This document shows, piece by piece, positions 16,107 through 25,087 of a DNA stretch of 64,000 nucleotides. Within the stretch, counting starts at the first letter, position 1. Each line of letters begins with the position of its first letter. Source of the stretch: an uncultured Prevotella sp. (GTDB lineage: Bacteria; Bacteroidota; Bacteroidia; Bacteroidales; Bacteroidaceae); NCBI GenBank assembly GCA_900544825.1, contig UQWP01000001.1, positions 52,511 through 116,510 of the forward strand. The letters run 5' to 3'. The translations under genes and the position numbers were made by a program. The notes under the pieces were generated by a model. That model made no database searches, was not told where the DNA came from, and saw only the letters and a list, made by a program, of their open reading frames with translations.

Positions 16107-18044
16107 TTATTTTCCGAGATTATTCTTTTTCTCGTTCAGTTCTGCCTGCTTACGCTGCATCTCTTCCTGCTGCTGGCGCTGCAACTCCTGGAGGGCCTGC
16201 ATTCTAGCCATGAGGCCGCTTGCCTTCTTAGGGTTGTTCTTGTTCTCCTGATAGCGCTTCTCCAGGATGGCGAGGAGTTTCTCGTCGTTGGTGGTCTTGC
16301 GCAGAGTCCACATGATTGCAGCACTGAAAAACAATGAGATGAAGTAGTAGAAGTTCAAACCTGCTGAGTAGTCATTGAACATGAAGAAGAACATCAATGG
16401 CATGAGATACATCATCCACTGCATCATCTTCATCTGCTCTGCCTGCTGACCTACCATCTGGTCACGCTGCTGGCGCATAGTCATCCATGAGTACAACAGG
16501 TTGGCTACGCAGAAGAGGATACAGGTCAAACTCAAGTGATCACCAATCAACCAGATGTTGGTATTCCACTCGAAGATTGGGTCGAAGGTACTCAAGTCGT
16601 CCATCCACAGGAACTTCTCACCACGAAGCTGGATGGCGTTAGGAACGAAGTTGAACATCGCAACCCATACCGGCATCTGAATCAGCATTGGTAAGCAGCC
16701 AGACAGTGGGCTTACACCATACTTGGCATACTCAGCCATCATCGCCTGCTGCTTCTGCATCTGGTCCTCAGGCTTGTTGAACTGAGCGGTAGCTGCCTCG
16801 AGCTTTGGCTTCAATACACGCATCTTGGCAGAACTCATATAGCTCTTCTTTACCATAGGGTAGGTGATGAGCTTGAGAAGCAATGTGATGAGAATCAATA
16901 CGATACCCATTGGGAATACATTGCTCAACCAGTCGAATACGTAGAGTGTGAAGAAACGGTTGATCCAGCGGATGATAGGCCATCCCAGATATACGAGCTT
17001 CTGGAACTCCAGGTCCTTGCCGAAGGTGCTCTCCTTCTCTGTATTCTTCAGAATCTGGAAGTCGTTAGGACCGAAGTAGAACTCAAACTCAGACGCCTTC
17101 TTGCCAGTTGGGTCGAAGGCTGTCTTCATCTTAGCCTGGAACTGCTTCAGGTAGCCCGAACCCTTCTCCTGAGGGATAGAGGTCATGAAGGCATCCTTGT
17201 CAAAGTTATCCTTAGCTACCATGATAGCTGAGAAGAACTGGTTCTTGAAAGATACCCAGTCGATAGTCTCTTCAATCTTCTCGTCGATTTTCTCGCTGCC
17301 CTCGTTCAGATGGTCGGTGCCGCCCTCTGCCTCATGATAGGTAAGGGTAGTGTAGCGGTTCTCGAACATGAAGCCACGCTCCTGCTGGCGCGCCTTGTCG
17401 CTCCAGTCGATGCTCATCTTGTTGCAGCTAGGTGAGAACAGTCCTGCCATACCTTCTGCCTGCAGACTCATGTGGAGCATGTAGTCGTCGCCGAGGGTAT
17501 AGGTCATACTGAGGGTCTTGCCTGGACCAGCCACAGCAGTCATGGTGACAGACTTGTCGGTCACGTTGGATGGTGTGAAATAGAGATCGCTGGTGATGAT
17601 GTTGGCCTCCTTTGCCTCGAGCATGAACTTGAGGCTCTGGTCGTTGCCGTCGAAGAGAGTAACGTCCTTCTGGTCGGCAGAGCCATCTTTCACCTTGAGG
17701 TTGTGACCCACGTATCCCTTGATGACTGCCTTCTCGACAGTACCACCCTTGGTGTTGAGAGTCAACTCAACCTTCTCATTTTTCAAAACTACTTTCTGAG
17801 CCTGACCCTTCAGCGCCGAATAGAAGAGGGCTGTAGAGTCTGCCTCAATTTTAGCCTTAGCATCCGCCTGGCGCTTAACAGCGGCAGCCTTGCTGGCTTT
17901 TTCCATCTCGGCGTGCTTCGCCTTGGCGATGGAGTCCTGAACGAATGCCGCTCTCTGCTCTTCGGCTGATGGCTGGTTGTACCAGCTAAAGCCTATCAGC
18001 ACTACGGCAATCAGGAGGAAACCGATAATGTTGTTCTTATTCAT
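16107..18044 (-). CDS. yidC: YidC membrane protein insertase
   Basis: The product has 645 residues with the Gram-negative layout. An N-terminal transmembrane anchor (NNIIGFLLIAVVLIGFSWY) comes first, then a charged coiled linker and a periplasmic P1 domain (about 60-360). Five helices of the insertase core follow, including the SGCLPMLIQMPVWVAMFNFV signature. The C-terminus is a basic, Gln-rich cytoplasmic tail (QELQRQQQEEMQRKQAELNEKK) that can contact ribosomes. It inserts proteins into the inner membrane with or without SecYEG. It lies 76 bp downstream of pyrG on the same strand, so they may be cotranscribed. Confidence 0.96.
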   Translation of the reverse strand: MNKNNIIGFLLIAVVLIGFSWYNQPSAEEQRAAFVQDSIAKAKHAEMEKASKAAAVKRQADAKAKIEADSTALFYSALKGQAQKVVLKNEKVELTLNTKGGTVEKAVIKGYVGHNLKVKDGSADQKDVTLFDGNDQSLKFMLEAKEANIITSDLYFTPSNVTDKSVTMTAVAGPGKTLSMTYTLGDDYMLHMSLQAEGMAGLFSPSCNKMSIDWSDKARQQERGFMFENRYTTLTYHEAEGGTDHLNEGSEKIDEKIEETIDWVSFKNQFFSAIMVAKDNFDKDAFMTSIPQEKGSGYLKQFQAKMKTAFDPTGKKASEFEFYFGPNDFQILKNTEKESTFGKDLEFQKLVYLGWPIIRWINRFFTLYVFDWLSNVFPMGIVLILITLLLKLITYPMVKKSYMSSAKMRVLKPKLEAATAQFNKPEDQMQKQQAMMAEYAKYGVSPLSGCLPMLIQMPVWVAMFNFVPNAIQLRGEKFLWMDDLSTFDPIFEWNTNIWLIGDHLSLTCILFCVANLLYSWMTMRQQRDQMVGQQAEQMKMMQWMMYLMPLMFFFMFNDYSAGLNFYYFISLFFSAAIMWTLRKTTNDEKLLAILEKRYQENKNNPKKASGLMARMQALQELQRQQQEEMQRKQAELNEKKNNLGK

Positions 18045-18120
18045 TATTATTTTTATTGTTTTATTTTCTCTGAAGAGACAGCAAACGTTATGCCATTCTG
18101 CTGTCTGAAGCCAGCCAGCG

Positions 18121-19737
<1,617 letters not shown>

Positions 19738-19759
19738 TTAAATTAGAATTATTTGGGTG

Positions 19760-19791
19760 CAAAGTTACGATAAAATTATGAATTAGCCAAA
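19760..19791 (-). promoter_or_regulatory. pyrG promoter
   Basis: On the minus strand, TTTG (19791-19788) and TAACTTTG (19767-19760) are 20 bp apart, a near-ideal promoter. Confidence 0.75.
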
Positions 19792-19810
19792 ATATTTGTA
19801 AAGAATGGCG

Positions 19811-19839
19811 TTGAATTTAGAATTATTTTGTTACCTTTG
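19811..19839 (+). promoter_or_regulatory. Promoter of the DUF3078 gene
   Basis: TTG (19811-19813) and TACCTTTG (19832-19839) are 18 bp apart. The last base of the box is the first base of a GTG that would extend the gene, so that GTG is rejected as start. Confidence 0.65.
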
Positions 19840-19862
19840 TGCCCAAATTAGTATATGAAGGA

Positions 19863-21140
19863 ATGAAAATAAGATTTGGATTACTCATTTTAGCTTTGCT
19901 TGCGGGTGCTGTGACGGCAGATGCCCAACGTTCCCGCAGGCATAATGTGGTGGTGAAAACTCCATCGATAGTGAAAAGTTATGTGGACTCGCTGGCTCAC
20001 ATCAGGGAGCGTATCGACTCTACAGAGATGTCTTTGGATGACTCCCGATATGCCATGCTCTTCACCCCACTCACGTATTATCGCTCGCCTGCCAATCATT
20101 TCCTGCGCCTCCGTCCTGATGGAGGGGTAGGCGATTCGCTTGGCGTGATGCTCGATAAGACCTTGATGGATGTTTATCTCAGCCGACCAGACCTGGTGAA
20201 GACTACGCAGAGACACCTGGAAGAGGTGGGCGCTCCGATTGTGGCGGATTCTAAAGCCAAAAAGCCGAAGCGCGACATCATAGAAGAGGTGGCGCCTAAG
20301 GTCTTCGAACCGGAAACTGCGCCATCGGACATCGTAATCTTCAAGCCTAATTTCTGGACTTTCGGCGGAGATTACTATCTGCAGTTCCTGCAAAACTATG
20401 TATCTGACAACTGGTATAAAGGTGGTGAGAGCAACTACTCTCTGTTGGGACGCGTAACGATGATGGCGAACTACAACAACAAGCAGAAGGTGAAGTGGGA
20501 GAATAAGCTGGAGATGCGATTGGGCTACCAGACTTCCAAGGGAGACTCGGTGCATTCGCTCAAGACATCCGACGACTTGATCCGATACACCAGCAAGTTG
20601 GGACTCCAGGCTTCCCGCAAATGGTATTATACCATCCAGATGGTGGCGCAGACGCAGTTTGCCCATGGTTACAAGAGTAATGACAAGAAGGTTTATTCCG
20701 ATTTCTTCTCACCATTCAATCTGAACCTCTCTGTCGGTATGGATTATACGGTAGATTGGTTGAATCACAGGCTGAAGGGTAGTGCCCATCTGGCTCCTCT
20801 GGCGTTCAACTGGAAGTATGTGGGCCGTGAGGATCTTGCCACAAGATACGGTTTGAAGGAGGGACAGCATGGCATGACCGATTACGGTTCTGAGTGTACC
20901 TTCGATCTGACCTGGCAGGTGATGGAGAACCTGAAGTGGAAGACCCGTCTCTGGGGATACACTACTTACAAGCGTGCTGAGATTGAGTGGGAAAATACGA
21001 TTACCTTCCAGTTCAATCGTTATATTTCATCGAATATCTTCCTCTATCCTCGTTTCGATGATGGAGCAAAGCGTAAGGATGATCAGAGCTATTGGCAGTT
21101 CAAGGAGTTCATGTCTATCGGATTCTCTTACTCATTCTAG
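19863..21140 (+). CDS. DUF3078 domain protein, probable outer-membrane barrel
   Basis: The product has 425 residues from the ATG at 19863, which follows AGGA closely and opens a signal peptide (KIRFGLLILALLAGAVTADAQ). The DUF3078 signature is present: FWTFGGDYYLQFLQNYVSDNWYKGGESNYSLLGR, NYNNKQKVKWENKLEMRLGYQ and DDLIRYTSKLGLQASRKWYY. The strands and aromatic C-terminal residues (EFMSIGFSYSF, ending in Phe) fit an outer-membrane beta-barrel. Function unknown. The upstream GTG at 19839 overlaps the promoter and is not used. Confidence 0.85.
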   Translation: MKIRFGLLILALLAGAVTADAQRSRRHNVVVKTPSIVKSYVDSLAHIRERIDSTEMSLDDSRYAMLFTPLTYYRSPANHFLRLRPDGGVGDSLGVMLDKTLMDVYLSRPDLVKTTQRHLEEVGAPIVADSKAKKPKRDIIEEVAPKVFEPETAPSDIVIFKPNFWTFGGDYYLQFLQNYVSDNWYKGGESNYSLLGRVTMMANYNNKQKVKWENKLEMRLGYQTSKGDSVHSLKTSDDLIRYTSKLGLQASRKWYYTIQMVAQTQFAHGYKSNDKKVYSDFFSPFNLNLSVGMDYTVDWLNHRLKGSAHLAPLAFNWKYVGREDLATRYGLKEGQHGMTDYGSECTFDLTWQVMENLKWKTRLWGYTTYKRAEIEWENTITFQFNRYISSNIFLYPRFDDGAKRKDDQSYWQFKEFMSIGFSYSF

Positions 21141-21157
21141 CAAGAGATTGAGCATAT

Positions 21158-21210
21158 ATATGATAAAGGCTCGTTCCAAATCACTGGAACGAGCCTTTAT
21201 CATATCTGTT
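21158..21210. terminator. Bidirectional terminator between the DUF3078 and porin genes
   Basis: A perfect 21 bp stem (21158-21178 with 21185-21205, core AAAGGCTCGTTCCA) and a 6-nt loop lies between two convergent genes. Confidence 0.85.
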
Positions 21211-22378
21211 AGAAGCGGAAGCAGACTTCTGCATCTGCCATGGAGTAATTGTGCTTGGCGAGGGTCTTGTCATTCACCAATGCATACTCGGTGAGGATGC
21301 TGATTCGCTTGCCGATGTGGAAGTTCAAACCTGCCTCATACTGCGTCTTCTGCATGTTGTTCTTGCCGTTAGGCTGATACATGTCGTAACGTGCCTTGAT
21401 GTCGATTCGGCTGTTCTTTGGCAGCTGAGCCAATGGGGCGATGACGAGTCCGTAAACACCCTGAGCCTTATCGCCGATATTTGCATTCAGATTGCAGTCC
21501 TTGGCGTTGGCGTCGTTGAAGTTGGTGATGCTCTTGGCAAAAGCCTTTCCTGTGGAGTGGATATATTCGGAGCGAACGGTCCAGCCATCCTGCTTGTATT
21601 CGAATGAGAAGGCATAGCGGTTTTGGCTGAGCTTGCGAACGCCAGAGCGTTTCTGAATGTCGGCAGTATAGGAGGCATCATGCTCGTCGGTCCAGGTTCC
21701 CTTTCTTGCATAAGAACCGGTCCATCCGAAGGCACCGATGCGCATGCCGCTTACTGGCATTACCCATACACCTCCGATGATGTTCTTCTGATTATCAACG
21801 TCCTTTGTGTTGGTTCCCTGTCCGTTGAATACGCCCACCTGATAGTGCAGCAGGTTTCTGCCGTTGGCATTCTTGAGGAAATCACCCTGCAGCTGCAGAC
21901 CGATGTCACGACCGTTGGAAGCATGCTCTCCGGCACGGTCACTGAAGCCAGCCAGCTTACTTACGTTCTGAGAGTATCCCATGAATCCCTGATCGATAGG
22001 GTGCATCGGATTCTCGAAGGTGAATGGGTTCTTGAACTGTCCTATCTTCACCTTGAAGTACTCGTACTTCTGCCACTCAGCAAACAGGTCCACCATTCTC
22101 GGGCTTGAACCGAGGTTGGAAGTATTGCCGTTAAACTGAATCTGGGTCTTCCAGTAGAAGTCGTCTGCAATGCGACCTTCTAAGGCGATACGGCCCATTC
22201 GGATGTTGAACGAGTTGGATTCAGCGTTCTTCTGTCCGCTATACTGATACTGGGTCATGCCATAACCCGACAGCTTTACGTTGCTCAACCACGAAGGCAA
22301 TTCGATGGTCTGCTTCTTTTGGGCGCTGGCTGCGACCGTAGTCAAAGCCATGAGCGTCAGGATGATACCTTTTTTCAT
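21209..22378 (-). CDS. OprO/OprP-like porin (phosphate-selective porin O and P family)
   Basis: The product has 389 residues from the ATG at 22378, which begins a typical signal peptide (KKGIILTLMALTTVAASAQ). A longer reading frame starts at 22420 with a non-signal, charged stretch that overlaps rlmD by 17 bp, so it is not preferred. Barrel features: KLSGYGMTQYQYSGQ, FNIRMGRIALEGRIADDFYWKTQIQF, VKIGQFKNPFTFENP and the C-terminal ADAEVCFRF. The family forms trimeric outer-membrane pores that favour phosphate or polyphosphate in Pseudomonas; selectivity here is unproven. It lies 25 bp after rlmD on the same strand. Confidence 0.85.
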   Translation of the reverse strand: MKKGIILTLMALTTVAASAQKKQTIELPSWLSNVKLSGYGMTQYQYSGQKNAESNSFNIRMGRIALEGRIADDFYWKTQIQFNGNTSNLGSSPRMVDLFAEWQKYEYFKVKIGQFKNPFTFENPMHPIDQGFMGYSQNVSKLAGFSDRAGEHASNGRDIGLQLQGDFLKNANGRNLLHYQVGVFNGQGTNTKDVDNQKNIIGGVWVMPVSGMRIGAFGWTGSYARKGTWTDEHDASYTADIQKRSGVRKLSQNRYAFSFEYKQDGWTVRSEYIHSTGKAFAKSITNFNDANAKDCNLNANIGDKAQGVYGLVIAPLAQLPKNSRIDIKARYDMYQPNGKNNMQKTQYEAGLNFHIGKRISILTEYALVNDKTLAKHNYSMADAEVCFRF

Positions 22379-22403
22379 CTTAATTTCTATTTTGTTTTTA
22401 GGT

Positions 22404-24005
22404 TTATTTCTTTGCCGCAAGCTCCTCTGCAGTCAAGTCTTCCGCTTTAGCAGCTTCCAATGCGAGCTTTTCTGCCTCCTTGGCAGCCTTGGCTTCAGCT
22501 ATCGCCTTTTCACGCTCTCTGCGCTCCTTCTTCTTCTGCTTGATTTCAGCGTCGCTGCGCTTCTCGAGCAATACCACGTTCTCTACGTGAGGAGTATGAG
22601 GGAACATATCAACTGGCTGAACAGCAGCTGCTTTGTAGTGGTCGTCCATCAGCTGCAGGTCGCGTGCCTGAGTAGCAGGGTTGCAGCTTACATATACGAT
22701 GCGCTTTGGCGCTGCGTTCAGAATCACGTTCACTACATCAGGATGCATTCCGGCACGTGGAGGGTCAGTGATGATGACATCTGGGCGACCGTGCTGAGCG
22801 ATAAAGTCATTGGTCAGGATATCCTTCATATCGCCTGCGTAGAAGAGGGTGTTCTCGATGTTGTTCACCTGGGAATTCACCTTGGCATCCTCGATAGCCT
22901 CTGGTACGTATTCGATACCGATGACCTTCTTTGCTTTGTGAGCCACGAAGTTGGCGATGGTTCCGGTACCGGTGTAGAGGTCGTAAACCAGCTCGTCGCC
23001 GGTAAGGTTGGCAAACTCGCGAGCCACGCAGTAGAGGTGGTAAGCCTGCTCGGTATTGGTCTGATAGAAACTCTTAGGACCTACCTTGAACTTCAGGTCT
23101 TCCATCAGCTCGAAGATGTGGTCGTTGCCCTTGAAGAGGCTGAGCTCCAGGTCGTTGATGGTATCGTTGCCCTTTTGGTTATCTACATACATGAGTGAGG
23201 TAATCTGAGGGAACTTGTCAGCCACCTGCTGCATCAGCTCCAAGGCTCTCTGCTCATCTCCCTCCTCATCGTAATGGAACTGGAATACGAGCATCCACTC
23301 GCCGGTGTTCGAATTGCGGATCATCATGTCGCGGAGCAAACCGTGCTGCTCACGAAGATCGTAGAAGGTATAGTTGTGAGAGTCTGCGTATTCGAAAACG
23401 AAGTTGCGGATTTCGTTGCAGAGGTCATCCATCAGCCAGCACTTCTTGATTGGATAAATCTTGTCGAAGGCACCGGTGATATGGAAACCGATGGCATTCT
23501 GGGCATGGCGTTCCTTGAGAGAAGTTACGGTATCATCTTTTTTCTGAGGGAGTTGAGCCAATTCTTCTGACGTAAACCAGCGCTTGTTGCTGCATCCGAA
23601 CTCAATCTTGTTGCGGTACTCCTGGGTTTTCACGCTGCCCATGATAGGGCGGAATTCAGGGAGTTCGATCTTGCCGATGCGGGTGAGCTGGTCTTCCACC
23701 TGCTTCTGCTTCGCCTTGATCTGCTCCTCGTAAGGAAGGTTCTGCCATTTGCAACCGCCACAGATGCCGAAGTGTTCGCACATCGGTTCCTGTCTCACGT
23801 CGCTCTTCTTGATGAAGCGAACTACCTTCGCCTCGCAATACTTATGTTTTTTCTTAACTACCTGCAAATCTACTACATCGCCAGGCACGCAGAAAGGCAC
23901 GAAGATGACCTGGTCATCTACGCGAGTGATGCACTTACCCTCGGCTGCTACAGCCTCGATGGTGATGTTCTCCAAGAGAGGTAATGGTTTACGTTTTCTT
24001 GCCAT
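22404..24005 (-). CDS. rlmD: RlmD-type 23S rRNA (uracil-5-)-methyltransferase
   Basis: The product has 533 residues. An N-terminal TRAM domain (about 10-65) is followed by an iron-sulfur ligand set (Cys76, Cys82, Cys85 in CEHFGICGGC, with a later Cys in IKKCW). The SAM-dependent methyltransferase domain has VYDLYTGTGTIANF, ITDPPRAGMHPD and the catalytic-cysteine motif YVSCNPATQARD. It uses SAM to make m5U in 23S rRNA (RumA/RlmD family); the exact U position cannot be read from sequence. The last 60 residues are a charged Ala/Glu/Lys helix not found in E. coli RlmD. Confidence 0.92.
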   Translation of the reverse strand: MARKRKPLPLLENITIEAVAAEGKCITRVDDQVIFVPFCVPGDVVDLQVVKKKHKYCEAKVVRFIKKSDVRQEPMCEHFGICGGCKWQNLPYEEQIKAKQKQVEDQLTRIGKIELPEFRPIMGSVKTQEYRNKIEFGCSNKRWFTSEELAQLPQKKDDTVTSLKERHAQNAIGFHITGAFDKIYPIKKCWLMDDLCNEIRNFVFEYADSHNYTFYDLREQHGLLRDMMIRNSNTGEWMLVFQFHYDEEGDEQRALELMQQVADKFPQITSLMYVDNQKGNDTINDLELSLFKGNDHIFELMEDLKFKVGPKSFYQTNTEQAYHLYCVAREFANLTGDELVYDLYTGTGTIANFVAHKAKKVIGIEYVPEAIEDAKVNSQVNNIENTLFYAGDMKDILTNDFIAQHGRPDVIITDPPRAGMHPDVVNVILNAAPKRIVYVSCNPATQARDLQLMDDHYKAAAVQPVDMFPHTPHVENVVLLEKRSDAEIKQKKKERREREKAIAEAKAAKEAEKLALEAAKAEDLTAEELAAKK

Positions 24006-24031
24006 AATTCAAATTTGTTTTTTTATGGCTG

Positions 24032-24039
24032 CAAAGTTA
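24032..24039 (-). promoter_or_regulatory. -7 box of rlmD
   Basis: The minus strand reads TAACTTTG, 27 bp before the rlmD ATG. No -33 element was found. Confidence 0.55.
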
Positions 24040-24107
24040 ATACATTTTTGTGAGAAATGAAAGAGTTGTCCCGGATTTTTTCAGTCTTTGTCCCGGATGT
24101 TGTGAGG

Positions 24108-24280
24108 TAGGAAGGAATGGAAGAAGGGGAAGATAGGAGGGGAATGGGGGAAGGAGAGGAAGGGAAAAGGTGAAAAAGTGAAAGTGAAAAGGTGAATGAG
24201 GTGAATGGTGAACGAGGTGAATTTGATGAAAATGGTGTATGCAGCGAATTGCAAAAAGGTCAAAAGGTCAAAAGTGACTT
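24108..24280 (+). repeat. Purine-rich degenerate repeat block
   Basis: The plus strand is almost all A and G from 24108 to about 24225, moving from GGAAGG/GGGGAA to repeated AAAGGTGAA and GAGGTGAA words. A short AAAAGGTC repeat follows at 24252-24272. Confidence 0.7.
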
Positions 24281-24298
24281 TTCGTAAAAAGACGAAGG

Positions 24299-24347
24299 GT
24301 TGATGACTGGCTCTTGAATATCGTTGATGACAGGTTCTTGTATATTC
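24299..24347 (+). repeat. 24 bp direct repeat, two copies
   Basis: GTTGATGACTGGCTCTTG... (24299-24322) is followed directly by GTTGATGACAGGTTCTTG... (24323-24347), with a few mismatches. Confidence 0.6.
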
Positions 24348-24526
24348 ATGTTGAAGATTTCTTCTATATATAATTGTAGTACTTACGCGCGTACATTATT
24401 ATATGGATTTTTAATAATTAATGGTATTTAATAATCTTAATCTTGGCATATTGATAATTATTATATGATATTTAGGATTCGTCTCATTTCTGTTCTTTGA
24501 AAAATCACATTCGTAAATTCGGCAGA

Positions 24527-24658
24527 TTCACCCAATTCACCATTCACCACATTCACCTTTTCACTTTCACCTTCACTTTTTCACCTTCACTTTTTCACTT
24601 TCACCTTTTCGCTTTTGTCAAATGTGACTTTTGACCTTTTGACCTTTTGACCTTTTGC
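24527..24658 (+). repeat. Pyrimidine-rich degenerate repeat block
   Basis: Repeated TTCACC and TTTTCACTTTCACC words (24527-24612) are followed by GACCTTTT repeated four times (24636-24658). These are the reverse complements of the words in the 24108-24280 block, in the same left-to-right order. Confidence 0.7.
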
Positions 24659-24709
24659 CCCTTTTGGATCTTCACCCATGCTCTCTCCCGATGTCCCCTT
24701 CGAACCCCA

Positions 24710-24735
24710 GTTCCAGGCGATTCCATCGCCTGTCC
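24710..24735 (+). repeat. Dispersed 26 bp palindromic repeat, copy 1
   Basis: Contains AGGCGATTCCATCGCCT, a 7 bp palindrome around TCC. The same 26 bases recur exactly at 36479-36504. Confidence 0.75.
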
Positions 24736-24757
24736 CTTTCCTCTCTCGATGCCCATT

Positions 24758-24823
24758 TTCCTACGTCGCGACGTAGCAATTCCTGCGTCCCGACGTAATA
24801 ATTCCTGCGTCGCGACGTAGGAA
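24758..24823 (+). repeat. Three tandem 22 bp palindromic units
   Basis: Units start at 24758, 24780 and 24802, exactly 22 bp apart. Each has the form TTCCTRCGTCSCGACGTA plus four bases, with a CGTCGCGACG palindrome at its core. The outer ends TTTTCCTACGTCG and CGACGTAGGAAAA are inverted repeats of each other. Confidence 0.85.
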
Positions 24824-24995
24824 AAAGAAGGCCTTGAAGGGAACTCAGCCCCTCAAACTGTCAGAATCTCTTTCTTTGCCAACTTATAATTTCCTCTCAA
24901 TCGTTGCATATTGATAGTAGATTGTTAAAAATAGCCCCGTGTGTGCGACAACAGTGTGAAATGTAATCTCGAGATAGCAAAAAAGAGTATAAAAG

Positions 24996-25027
24996 TTTGG
25001 TGGTTTCAGAGAAATGTTGTATATTTG
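24996..25027 (+). promoter_or_regulatory. ppdK promoter
   Basis: TTTG (24996-24999) and TATATTTG (25020-25027), 20 bp apart, 60 bp before the ATG. Confidence 0.75.
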
Positions 25028-25087
25028 CATCATCAAAGTAGTTTGATAATAACTAGAATTATATAATATTTTTGAACCTATAACAAA

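Larger units (their letters stand above)
24006..25019. other. Gene-free repeat-rich region between rlmD and ppdK
   Basis: About 1 kb without a supportable gene. It holds, in order: the rlmD promoter, a purine-rich GGTGAA/AAAGGTC block (24108-24280), a 24 bp direct repeat (24299-24347), an AT-rich stretch (about 24365-24480), a pyrimidine-rich TTCACC/GACCTTTT block (24527-24658), a dispersed palindrome (24710-24735), three tandem 22 bp units (24758-24823), then the ppdK promoter. A short minus-strand open frame at 24884-25318 is discounted. Confidence 0.7.

Noticed and set aside
24758..24823. Possible small CRISPR array
   Set aside because: Units are tandem with no spacers and no cas genes nearby; the same holds for 53652-53774 and 63598-63691.
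24006..25019. tRNA, riboswitch or phage remnant in the 1 kb gene-free region
   Set aside because: No cloverleaf, conserved aptamer or integrase-like sequence was seen; only repeats.
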